Shown in pieces: positions 1-6,432 of a stretch of DNA of 6,432 nt. Under the pieces are notes generated by a model. The model was not told the origin of the DNA and did not search any database. It was given only the letters and a program-made list of their open reading frames with translations. The stretch covers positions 1-6,432 of the forward strand of contig JAPYWO010000079.1 of assembly GCA_028276305.1 (NCBI GenBank), written 5' to 3'. Source of the stretch: Candidatus Thermokryptus sp. GTDB taxonomy: Bacteria; Bacteroidota; Ignavibacteria; Kryptoniales; Kryptoniaceae. The number at the start of each line of letters is the position of its first letter. Within the stretch, counting starts at the first letter, position 1. The translations under genes were made by a program, and so were the position numbers.

Positions 1-2060
1 TCACGAAGGAGATAATAAAACTTTACAGCGATTGGTTTTTCAAGTATCCATATAAAAGTTTCACCGTTGCTCAAGCAGGTGATGGCGGAATGGAATATCC
101 GATGTTGATAATGATAACGGGAAGAAGATCAAGGACAAGCATGATTGGGATACTCGCACACGAGATAGGACATAATTGGTTCTATGGTTTGATCGGAAAC
201 AATGAATCCAAAGAAGCTTGGATTGATGAAGGTGGAGCGAGTTTTGTCACGCCACGAATTTTTAAGGAATTCCTCGGCGAAAAATGGAAAGATTTTTCCG
301 GGATTGAATCATTTTTAAGACCCGAGTCAGATATTTACGGTGGGTATAAAAATTATGTGAGGTTTTCATCTCTTGGTTTTGAAGAGCCAGTTCTTTTCCA
401 TTCGGATTTTTTCAGGGAATCGGTGACTTATACAAATGCGGTTTACGGCAAAGGTGCTTCTATTTTTGAGATGCTTGAATATGTCCTTGGAGATAGTGTT
501 TTCGATCAGGTTATGAAAGAGTTCTTCAACAGATGGGCTTTCAAACATCCTACGACGAAGGACTTTGAGAGGGTTGCTGAAATTGTCAGCGGTATGGAAC
601 TTGATTGGTTCTTTGATCAGTGGCTTAAAACGGCAAGGAAATGTGACTATGGAATTGAGAGCTTTGAAGGTAAATGGAAAACAGACAACGGCAAGCGAAA
701 ATATATCGCAAAGGTGAGATTAAGAAATTACGGTGAGATTGTTATGCCGATAGACCTTTACTTTTACTTCAAAGATGGCACTTATCAAAAGGTCATCATA
801 CCGCTTGACATCCAACTTAAACCTAAAAAAGAGCCCGGGGCTATAGTTCTTCCTCCTTGGTTTTGGGTAAATCCAACTTATGAATTTGAAATCGCATTTG
901 ATAAGGAAGTTAAAATGGTTGAGATTGACAGTGATTTTAAGTTAAGGGACATCAATAGATTGAACAACAGAACTGGGCTATTGAACAAAGTCCAGTTGAA
1001 GTTTCTTGAGCAGACGAATTTGAATCCGCCGATTGATAAGTATTGGGTGACATTTAGACCTTCACTTTGGTTCTCTCAAGTTGATGGGATAAGGTTGGGA
1101 TTGATTTTTAACGGTGCTTATCTTTTCAATTTTTATGAGACGAAGTTTGGGGCATGGTATAATGCGAGGACTAAAAACTTTGATTATTTTGGGAGTTATA
1201 AAAACAATACGCTTCAAGTTTTGGGGAGATTGAGCGAGTTTGAAATTGAGGTTTTCAAGCTTCACGGGTTGAGGAGAATTTACTTTGATATCGCAAAAGA
1301 TGTGAGAGAATATCTGACGATACCGCCGTTTTATCGCTTTACATTTTTCTTTGAGCATACTTCTCTTGTTGAGAACAAGTTGCCATTTTTGAGGATGAAT
1401 TGGGAGCCGGGAAACTTTAACTTTGTCGGTTTGAAAGTTGATGCATTTCATCAACTGCGCAATTTGAATTTAAACGGCGTTTTGAATTTCAAGACGACAA
1501 CAGCAAACAGCGCGAAAAATTTTACTAACATCTCGCTTGAGCTGAAGCAATCAAGCACTTTTAAATGGGGCGAGTTTTCAACACGTCTTTATCTTGCAAG
1601 GTCTTACGGTCAGGTACCAGTTCAAGAAAAATTTTATCTCCTCGCAAATCCATATGAAACTTTCTTTAATCAGCAATTTAGAATGTTATACTTATTAGAC
1701 AGAAGATTTTCCGAGAAGGCGAATTTATTCTTGAAGGGCGGTTTGAATTTGCGCGGATATTTTGACAGGGACAGCACAACGATAACAAGAGGTGGAAGTT
1801 TGAATTTTGATTTGACATTTTTAAGATTTAAAAATTTTGCGATCTTGTGGTTTGGAGATGTTGGGGTTTTTGAAGGAAGTGAGAACGCAAAGTTGTATGA
1901 TTCGGGCTTTGAGGTGAAGTTTAAACCGTTTGTGTTTATCCCGCCGATAGTTGAAAATTTGATAAATGGCTTCAATAGGTTAAATTTAAATGTTGTTTTC
2001 CCGATCTTTCTTAAAGAAGGAGTCAAGTTTAAATGGGCTGTTGAAATAAAAGTTGAGTAA
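1..2060 (+). CDS. M1-family zinc metallopeptidase with C-terminal Omp85-like outer-membrane barrel (5' partial)
   Basis: The frame is open from the left edge (first full codon at 3, 685 residues visible), so the ATG at 90 is internal; the true start lies upstream. Residues 26-33 read GDGGMEYP, the M1 substrate-binding loop (GxMEN equivalent). Zinc ligands are in HEIGH at 53-57 with the third ligand E76, giving HEXXH-X18-E. Y148 in VYGKG matches the catalytic tyrosine of M1 enzymes. The catalytic part ends near residue 205 and a beta-rich linker follows to about 325. Residues 326-685 alternate polar and hydrophobic/aromatic residues and contain LRGY at 583-586, then GGSLNFDL, then GDVG at 618-621. 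That is the order of the Omp85/bacterial surface antigen C-terminus, and 360 residues suits a 16-strand barrel. Catalytic residues are intact, so it should be an active peptidase; the anchored surface or periplasmic placement is inferred. The substrate is unknown. The gene ends 3 nt before the DUF3108 gene. Confidence 0.85.
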   Translation, partial: TKEIIKLYSDWFFKYPYKSFTVAQAGDGGMEYPMLIMITGRRSRTSMIGILAHEIGHNWFYGLIGNNESKEAWIDEGGASFVTPRIFKEFLGEKWKDFSGIESFLRPESDIYGGYKNYVRFSSLGFEEPVLFHSDFFRESVTYTNAVYGKGASIFEMLEYVLGDSVFDQVMKEFFNRWAFKHPTTKDFERVAEIVSGMELDWFFDQWLKTARKCDYGIESFEGKWKTDNGKRKYIAKVRLRNYGEIVMPIDLYFYFKDGTYQKVIIPLDIQLKPKKEPGAIVLPPWFWVNPTYEFEIAFDKEVKMVEIDSDFKLRDINRLNNRTGLLNKVQLKFLEQTNLNPPIDKYWVTFRPSLWFSQVDGIRLGLIFNGAYLFNFYETKFGAWYNARTKNFDYFGSYKNNTLQVLGRLSEFEIEVFKLHGLRRIYFDIAKDVREYLTIPPFYRFTFFFEHTSLVENKLPFLRMNWEPGNFNFVGLKVDAFHQLRNLNLNGVLNFKTTTANSAKNFTNISLELKQSSTFKWGEFSTRLYLARSYGQVPVQEKFYLLANPYETFFNQQFRMLYLLDRRFSEKANLFLKGGLNLRGYFDRDSTTITRGGSLNFDLTFLRFKNFAILWFGDVGVFEGSENAKLYDSGFEVKFKPFVFIPPIVENLINGFNRLNLNVVFPIFLKEGVKFKWAVEIKVE

Positions 2061-2063
2061 GGT

Positions 2064-2834
2064 ATGAAATTTCGGTTTTTGTTGATCGTGCTTTTATTTT
2101 TGAGCTTTGGTGCGATTTCTTCGTCAAAAGGTGGTTTCAAAGTTGAAGATGAATATCTTGAATATCACGCTTTCTGGGGGTTTATAAACCTTGGAAGCAT
2201 AAAAATTTGGACGGAGACGGACGGCGAATATGTTAAGTCGCGTTTTAAAATGGATTCAAATCCATGGCTTTTTTTCATAAGTGTTCATTATGAGTTTGAG
2301 AGCGAATTTAAAATTGATTCACTCCTTGATGCAAGGTTTTTGATTTACGAGACGAAGAAGAGCAGGAAAGTTGTAACTGTATTTGAGCGCAAGGGAGATA
2401 AAATCGTCGCCACTCAGAAGGATTTAGAAACGGGCGAGATTATAGAAGTGACTGAAAAAGGGACGAGAAGTTTTTACAACGGTATCACTGCGTTTTATCT
2501 GACGAGGAAACTTTCAGGATCAAATCAAAAATTGACTTTGCCGATTTTGATTCAACTTGATGTCAAGGATGTGGAGGTGAATTTTCATAATGAGAATTCA
2601 AATTTAAAATTTTCCGGTTCGCTTATAAGGACTAAAAAAATTTCTGGTTTTGTCCCATTTGTCGCAGAGGATATAGCGGGTGTGACGGGTGATTTTGTGG
2701 CTTATTATTCCGATGATTCAGCGCGGATTCCGATAAGGGCATACTTTAAGACATCCGTTGGGAATGTGAAAGTTGAGCTTGTGAAATGGTCAAGGGGTGA
2801 GTGGCAACCACCGCAAGTTGCGGATAAAAAATAA
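2064..2834 (+). CDS. DUF3108 family secreted/periplasmic protein
   Basis: The protein has 256 residues and starts with a Sec-type signal peptide: MKFR, a hydrophobic core FLLIVLLFLSFGAI at about residues 5-18, then a serine-rich likely cleavage zone. No lipobox cysteine is visible, so it is probably soluble and exported. The body is beta-rich and fits DUF3108: an N-terminal EYHAFWGFINLGSIKI stretch, a central segment of alternating basic and hydrophobic strands, and the C-terminal signature SDDSARIPIRAYFKTSVG at roughly residues 216-233. Length is normal for the family. The biochemical role of DUF3108 is not established, and I do not assign one. The ATG lies 3 nt after the peptidase stop with no Shine-Dalgarno sequence, which suggests translational coupling and joint expression. 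An envelope function alongside the upstream peptidase-barrel protein is an inference from position. Confidence 0.8.
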   Translation: MKFRFLLIVLLFLSFGAISSSKGGFKVEDEYLEYHAFWGFINLGSIKIWTETDGEYVKSRFKMDSNPWLFFISVHYEFESEFKIDSLLDARFLIYETKKSRKVVTVFERKGDKIVATQKDLETGEIIEVTEKGTRSFYNGITAFYLTRKLSGSNQKLTLPILIQLDVKDVEVNFHNENSNLKFSGSLIRTKKISGFVPFVAEDIAGVTGDFVAYYSDDSARIPIRAYFKTSVGNVKVELVKWSRGEWQPPQVADKK

Positions 2835-2847
2835 AAAATTTTCCAAA

Positions 2848-3825
2848 ATGAAAGCACTTGTAACGGGAGGAACTGGATTTATCGGGAGTCATCTCGTTGA
2901 TGAACTTTTAAAGCGTGGTTACGAGGTCAGATGTATTGTCAGGGATACGAGTAATTTGAGATGGCTTGAGGGAAAAAATGTGGAGGTTGTGAAGGGGAGT
3001 TTGTTTGATGTTGGTTTTCTTAAAACAGTTCTTAAAGATGTTGATTATGTCTATCATATTGCTGGTGTGACAAAGGGACGGAATTATCAGGATTACTATC
3101 GCGGGAATGTTGAGACGACGAAGAATTTGCTTGAAGCGAGTTTATATAGCGCAAATTTGAAAAAATTTATCCTTGCGAGCAGTTTGTCAGCTGTTGGTCC
3201 TGGGTATGATAAAGTCCCGGTTGACGAAAGCACCCCATATCATCCGATTACTTCGTACGGTAAAAGCAAAGCAGAGGCGGAGAAAGTTGCGCTTTCTTTC
3301 AAGGACAAGCTTCCGATCGTTATAATACGACCGCCATCGGTATATGGTCCACGCGATACTTACACTTACGAGATTTTTAGATACATAAAATTCGGCGTTC
3401 TCCCAATTGTTTTGCCATCGGATCAGATTTTAAGTTTGGTTTATGTTTCCGACCTTGTTGATGGTTTTATACTTGCGGGTGAAAGTGAGAGATCAACAGG
3501 TGAAATTTATTTTATCTCAAGCGATGAAATCTACACTTGGAGGGATGTAGAGGTGGCGATATTGAGAGCCCTTGATAAAAAAGTTTTGAGAGTTAAAATC
3601 CCAGCACCAATTTTATATTCGGTTTCATTTGTTTCGGAGACGATATGTAAAGTTTTCGGGAAAGCTTCACCGCTGAATTTTGAGAAGATAAAAGATGTCA
3701 GACAGAAAAACTGGGCTTGCTCTGTTGAAAAAGCTAAAAAGGAACTTGGATTTAGACATAAAGTTTCACTTGAAGAGGGGATGGAAAGGACAATCAAATG
3801 GTATATTCAAAACGGATGGCTTTGA
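2848..3825 (+). CDS. NAD(P)-dependent epimerase/dehydratase (extended SDR family)
   Basis: The 325-residue protein opens with a Rossmann fold, MKALVTGGTGFIGSH, where G7, G10 and G13 form the GxxGxxG dinucleotide loop. Other SDR landmarks are VDYVYHIAG near residues 66-74, a serine cluster SSLSAVG at 111-117 that should supply the catalytic Ser, and the active pair Y137/K141 in SYGKSK. RPPSVYGPRD follows at about 160-170 and LVYVSDLVDGF is the usual second-half motif. All catalytic positions are present, so the enzyme should be active. The family covers sugar-nucleotide epimerases, dihydroflavonol-reductase-like and HpnA-like reductases; the substrate cannot be told here. ATG 2848 is chosen because it begins directly at the first beta strand. 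A GTG at 2797 would add 17 basic residues and overlap the DUF3108 gene. The end overlaps the methyltransferase gene by 28 nt. Confidence 0.87.
   Translation: MKALVTGGTGFIGSHLVDELLKRGYEVRCIVRDTSNLRWLEGKNVEVVKGSLFDVGFLKTVLKDVDYVYHIAGVTKGRNYQDYYRGNVETTKNLLEASLYSANLKKFILASSLSAVGPGYDKVPVDESTPYHPITSYGKSKAEAEKVALSFKDKLPIVIIRPPSVYGPRDTYTYEIFRYIKFGVLPIVLPSDQILSLVYVSDLVDGFILAGESERSTGEIYFISSDEIYTWRDVEVAILRALDKKVLRVKIPAPILYSVSFVSETICKVFGKASPLNFEKIKDVRQKNWACSVEKAKKELGFRHKVSLEEGMERTIKWYIQNGWL
3786..3790 (+). promoter_or_regulatory. Possible ribosome binding site for the methyltransferase gene
   Basis: AAGGA lies 7 nt before ATG 3798, inside the 3' end of the epimerase gene. It is the only Shine-Dalgarno-like match I see before a start in this window and favours 3798 over ATG 3816. 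It may be chance, because it also encodes part of the epimerase (Glu-Arg-Thr codons). Confidence 0.3.
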
Positions 3826-4418
3826 AAGATTTCGGCGGTAAAATTTTCGCTTTCGGTTACGATGTTTTTATGTTTCCGATTGAAAAATTCGGTCTGGAGA
3901 AATTGAGGGCGAAGACATTAAGCTTTGTTGAGGGAAAGCGAATACTTGAAGTTGGGGTTGGGACGGGGTTGAATTTTCAATTTTATCCAGCTGGGGTTAA
4001 GGTTTTTGCGGTTGAGCCAAAATTTGAAATGCTGAGAAGAGCAGTTAAAAGAGCGAAGAATTTTAACGGTCAAATTTACTTTGTTTCTGCAAGGGTTGAG
4101 TCCTTGCCGTTCAAAGATGATTTTTTTGATTCGGTTTTAGCGACATTTGTTTTTTGCGAGGTTGAAAATCCTGAAAATGGTTTCAGGGAATTGCTTAGGG
4201 TTTTGAAACCGGGTGGAAAGTTGATTTTGCTTGAACATGTAAGACCAGGGGGTAAATTCCTTTCAAAAGTTTTTGATCTGGTGAACAACTTCACCTCAAT
4301 TTTTGGGGAGAATATAAACAGGGAAACATTGAAAATTGCACTTGAAGCTGGCGTTGTAATTGAGAAAGTTATAGATGTTTATGGTGATTTTGTCAAATTA
4401 ATAATCGCTCGGAAATAG
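3798..4418 (+). CDS. Class I SAM-dependent methyltransferase
   Basis: The protein has 206 residues with the complete Rossmann-type methyltransferase core. Motif I, ILEVGVGTGLN, covers residues 49-59. The acidic residue that binds the SAM ribose is E73 in AVEPKFEML. SLPFKDDFFDSV at 102-113 corresponds to the acidic post-motif, and LRVLKPGGKLILLEH at about 133-147 is the usual motif before strand 5. An N-terminal YDVFMFPIE..GLEKLR helix and a late NRETLKIALEAG segment resemble the METTL7/UbiE-like group, which includes lipid and small-molecule methyltransferases. Substrate is not assigned. Start 3798 overlaps the epimerase by 28 nt; ATG 3816 (MALKDFGGK) would still overlap by 10 nt and aligns about as well with typical family N-termini, so the exact start is uncertain. 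The overlap implies coupled translation with the epimerase, so the two enzymes may act on the same product. Confidence 0.85.
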   Translation: MVYSKRMALKDFGGKIFAFGYDVFMFPIEKFGLEKLRAKTLSFVEGKRILEVGVGTGLNFQFYPAGVKVFAVEPKFEMLRRAVKRAKNFNGQIYFVSARVESLPFKDDFFDSVLATFVFCEVENPENGFRELLRVLKPGGKLILLEHVRPGGKFLSKVFDLVNNFTSIFGENINRETLKIALEAGVVIEKVIDVYGDFVKLIIARK

Positions 4419-4424
4419 TTGGAT

Positions 4425-5789
4425 ATGTCCGCGCTTGATTTCAATTCAATTCGCAAGGGGATGAAATACTCAATAATTGAGGGAAGCTTTGCGTCTGTTT
4501 TCATCGCTTTGTCAACCGGTGCGTTTTTGACAGGTTATGCTTTGGTACTTGGTGCGAATGAGTTTGTGATCGGTGTAATCGGAGCTATCCCATTTATATC
4601 GCAGACGATGCAATTTCTCGGAGCTTACCTTTTGAAAAAATATAAAAGTCCGAAAAAGCTCGCAATAGCAGCAAGCATTTTTAACCGCTGGATTTGGTTT
4701 GTTTTGATATTCCTTCCGTTTATTGATGTAAAGAGCGAGGTTAAAATTTTAATTTTCCTTGTCGTTCTTTTCATTTCGTCGTCAGCTGGGACGGTTTTAG
4801 CAAACATCTGGACCACATGGATAAGTGAGATTGTACCGAGGCGAGTTTGGGGAAAATACTTTGGAGTGAGAAACGCTTATAATAATGCTGTAAATGTGGT
4901 GATTTTTCTCATCACGGCTGGGGTGATTGATTGGCTTAAGAGAGTTGATATAAGGATGGGTTATCTGGTTAGTAGTTCAATTTGTTTTTTGAGCGGTGTG
5001 GTTACGACATTTCTTTTTAAATATCATCCCGATGTTAAGTTTGATTTCGTTCAGATGGGCTCTTTTAAAGATGAGGTTTTGAAGCCGTTTAAAGATGAAA
5101 ATTTTAAAAAACTTGCCAAGTTTTTTGCCCTATGGAATTTTTCAATTGGTTTGTCCGCTCCTTTTATGGCTTATCACATGATAGTCAATCTTCGGATAAG
5201 TTTTACGACCATAGCCATTTTCAATATGCTGACTATGACGCTTAACATTTTATTTTCACATTGGTGGGGTAGGTTGATTGATAGGTTCGGTGCGAAAAGC
5301 GTTCTTATGTTTAACGCCTCAAATATAGTTTATATCCCATTTTTCTGGTTAATCGCAACTCCTGGTTTTCACATCCCGCTTTACCTTGATGCCATTGTCA
5401 CTGGGATAGCTTGGAGCGGTTTCAATCTTGCAGCGTTTGGTCTCCAGATGTCAATGTCACCTAAGGAAAGCCGTTCTTCATATGTTGCGGTTGTCTCAAT
5501 ACTTTCTGGTTTTGGTTATCTTACCGCTTCAACTCTTGGCGGATACATTGCGACTTTATTTAAGGATTTTTCTTTAAATTTGTTTGGGTTAAAATTTATC
5601 AATCTTCACATTTTGTTCGCTCTTTCATTTTTTGCGAGGTTGTTAAGTGCGATAAATCTTGCGAGTATTCCTGATGGTAGGGAAGGGGCGTTTTTTGCGA
5701 TGGTTGATTCAATAAGTACGACTATTTTGAGGGTTTTTTCTGGGATTGGGACGGTTATAACATCTAACAAAAGGGATAAAACAAGTTGA
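4425..5789 (+). CDS. Major facilitator superfamily (MFS) transporter
   Basis: The protein has 454 residues, with about 12 hydrophobic helices in two sets of six. The first set spans roughly residues 18-195. A charged central loop, GSFKDEVLKPFKDENFKKL, separates it from the second set, which ends near residue 415. The MFS motif A is clear at the start of the second half as GRLIDRFGAKSVL between helices 8 and 9; the equivalent in the first half, YLLKKYKSPKKLA, is degenerate. This predicts an inner-membrane secondary carrier. The substrate and direction (import or efflux) cannot be read from the sequence. ATG 4425 is preferred; an in-frame TTG at 4419, directly after the methyltransferase stop, would add only two residues. 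The 6-nt gap places it in the same transcription unit. The C-terminal tail (about residues 416-454) includes one more moderately hydrophobic amphipathic stretch and ends in the charged SNKRDKTS. Confidence 0.85.
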   Translation: MSALDFNSIRKGMKYSIIEGSFASVFIALSTGAFLTGYALVLGANEFVIGVIGAIPFISQTMQFLGAYLLKKYKSPKKLAIAASIFNRWIWFVLIFLPFIDVKSEVKILIFLVVLFISSSAGTVLANIWTTWISEIVPRRVWGKYFGVRNAYNNAVNVVIFLITAGVIDWLKRVDIRMGYLVSSSICFLSGVVTTFLFKYHPDVKFDFVQMGSFKDEVLKPFKDENFKKLAKFFALWNFSIGLSAPFMAYHMIVNLRISFTTIAIFNMLTMTLNILFSHWWGRLIDRFGAKSVLMFNASNIVYIPFFWLIATPGFHIPLYLDAIVTGIAWSGFNLAAFGLQMSMSPKESRSSYVAVVSILSGFGYLTASTLGGYIATLFKDFSLNLFGLKFINLHILFALSFFARLLSAINLASIPDGREGAFFAMVDSISTTILRVFSGIGTVITSNKRDKTS

Positions 5790-5814
5790 AAAATTTCGTT
5801 TTCTTTATTAAATT
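5786..5814 (+). promoter_or_regulatory. Possible promoter for tRNA-Gln
   Basis: TTGAAA at 5786-5791 and TAAATT at 5809-5814 are separated by 17 nt, placing a start near 5821, about 20 nt before the tRNA. The -35-like box overlaps the stop codon of the MFS gene. The -10 match is only 4 of 6 and the stretch is AT-rich, so chance is a real alternative; the tRNA may also be transcribed by read-through. Confidence 0.3.
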
Positions 5815-5842
5815 AATAATGCCGTTAGAGAGGTTCTTTCAC

Positions 5843-5914
5843 TGGGGCGTCGCCAAGCGGTAAGGCAGCGGTCTTTGGAGCCGCCATTCGGAGGTTCGAA
5901 TCCTCCCGCCCCAG
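5843..5914 (+). tRNA. trnQ: tRNA-Gln (anticodon UUG)
   Basis: A full 72-nt cloverleaf folds by hand. The acceptor stem pairs 5843-5849 (TGGGGCG) with 5907-5913 (CGCCCCA). The D stem is GCC/GGC. The anticodon stem GCGGT/GCCGC has one G-U pair and carries the loop CTTTGGA with anticodon TTG at 5875-5877. The T arm is GGAGG TTCGAAT CCTCC. Discriminator base G5914 is normal for glutamine tRNAs. CCA is not encoded (GCAAG follows), so it must be added by nucleotidyltransferase. About two-thirds of its bases are G or C, well above the surrounding DNA. Confidence 0.97.
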
Positions 5915-5924
5915 CAAGTTTGTG

Positions 5925-5956
5925 TTTGGTTAATTTGCAAATTTTTTTTATCTTTG
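5925..5956 (+). promoter_or_regulatory. Bacteroidota-type sigma-A promoter for prs
   Basis: TTTG at 5925-5928 (-33 box) and TATCTTTG at 5949-5956 (an exact TAnnTTTG -7 box) are separated by 20 nt, the arrangement described for Bacteroidota primary promoters. Transcription would start near 5961-5964, leaving a leader of about 37 nt before the prs ATG. A T-run at 5942-5949 fills the end of the spacer. Confidence 0.5.
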
Positions 5957-5999
5957 CTATTGACTTGTTTGAAACGATGGAAAAGTAACAAATAGAGTG

Positions 6000-6432
6000 A
6001 TGAGTCATCTAAAGATTTTCTCTGGAAGGTCAAGCAGAGAGCTTGCTGAGAAAATAGCTGAGGAGATCGGAGAACCGCTTGGAAGTTGTGAGATACGTAA
6101 TTTTAGTGACGGTGAAATTTGGGTTAAGTATCTTGAGAACATTCGTGGTAATGATGTGTTCATAATCCAATCAACTTTCCCACCCTCGGATAATTTGATG
6201 GAACTTTTAATTATGATTGACGCTGCAAAAAGAGCTTCAGCTCGTCGTATTACAGCTGTTATACCTTATTTCGGCTACGCCAGACAGGACAGGAAGGACC
6301 AGCCAAGGGTACCGATAACATCAAAACTTGTCGCAAATTTGATCACCGTTGCAGGTGCAGATAGGGTTTTGACAATGGATTTACACGCTCCCCAAATTCA
6401 AGGTTTTTTTGATATACCCTTTGATCATCTTT
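6000..6432 (+). CDS. prs: Ribose-phosphate pyrophosphokinase (PRPP synthase), 3' partial
   Basis: This enzyme makes 5-phosphoribosyl-1-diphosphate from ribose 5-phosphate and ATP in the cytosol, feeding purine, pyrimidine, histidine, tryptophan and NAD synthesis. The visible 144 residues are close to half of the usual 310-320. Seen motifs: [15 protein letters not shown] at the N-terminus, FSDGE at 35-39, the ATP-binding loop RQDRKDQPR at 95-103, and the signature [11 protein letters not shown] at 127-137 with the active-site His129. These identify the class I bacterial enzyme. The start is ATG 6000; an in-frame GTG at 5997 touches it and would add one residue. There is no Shine-Dalgarno sequence. 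The gene has its own promoter candidate in the tRNA spacer, and the right edge of the window cuts it. Confidence 0.97.
   Translation, partial: MSHLKIFSGRSSRELAEKIAEEIGEPLGSCEIRNFSDGEIWVKYLENIRGNDVFIIQSTFPPSDNLMELLIMIDAAKRASARRITAVIPYFGYARQDRKDQPRVPITSKLVANLITVAGADRVLTMDLHAPQIQGFFDIPFDHL

Noticed and set aside
90..92. ATG at 90 as the start of the metallopeptidase
   Set aside because: The frame is open back to the window edge, and the 29 preceding residues include the first half of the conserved GDGGMEYP loop. The N-terminal beta domain of M1 enzymes must lie upstream.
1062..1454. Minus-strand frame of 130 codons inside the peptidase gene, and a similar one at 1670-2140
   Set aside because: Both are shadows of the barrel-coding strand. 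They have no recognisable domain and no start signal, and their lysine/proline/asparagine-rich composition reflects the AT-rich antisense.
2797..2847. GTG-initiated N-terminal extension of the epimerase
   Set aside because: The extra 17 residues are lysine/arginine-rich translation of the DUF3108 3' end and an A-rich spacer. The Rossmann fold begins exactly at the ATG at 2848.
5932..5949. Perfect 12-nt palindrome AATTTGCAAATT followed by a T-run, as a tRNA terminator
   Set aside because: A hairpin would have only about four A-T pairs around a 4-nt loop, too weak for an intrinsic terminator, and the T-run lies in the promoter spacer. An operator is possible, but nothing supports one.
5808..6033. 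Minus-strand reading frames encoding GGFEPPNGGSKDRCLTAW-like peptides
   Set aside because: They are antisense translations of the tRNA-Gln gene, a well-known source of spurious 'proteins' in databases. The tRNA cloverleaf explains the sequence fully.

Overview
The window looks like an ordinary chromosomal stretch from an AT-rich bacterium of the Bacteroidota/Chlorobi (FCB) group. It may be a thermophilic relative of the Ignavibacteria or of 'Candidatus Kryptonia'. The evidence is a GGMEYP-type M1 metallopeptidase, starts that mostly lack Shine-Dalgarno sequences, a near-perfect TTTG/TAnnTTTG promoter in front of prs, and a tRNA that is about two-thirds G+C inside AT-rich DNA. The group assignment is an inference; the genus is a guess.

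Positions 1-5789 hold five plus-strand genes packed head to tail, probably one transcription unit that begins upstream of the window. They are: (1) the 3' part of a zinc metallopeptidase of family M1 whose C-terminal half looks like an Omp85/BamA-type outer-membrane barrel; (2) a secreted DUF3108 protein; (3) an extended short-chain dehydrogenase/NAD-dependent epimerase; (4) a class I SAM-dependent methyltransferase; (5) a 12-helix MFS transporter. Junctions are +3, +13, -28 and +6 nt. The first two act in the envelope. The next two are a small-molecule or lipid-modifying pair and the last is an inner-membrane carrier. No shared pathway can be named from sequence alone.

Positions 5790-6432 hold a separate housekeeping block: a complete tRNA-Gln(UUG) at 5843-5914, then the first 144 codons of prs (ribose-phosphate pyrophosphokinase), which runs off the right edge. 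The spacer between them carries the promoter candidate for prs.

I found no CRISPR array, insertion sequence, phage gene, toxin-antitoxin pair or recognisable defence system. The only architecture that stands out is the metallopeptidase joined to an Omp85-like barrel.
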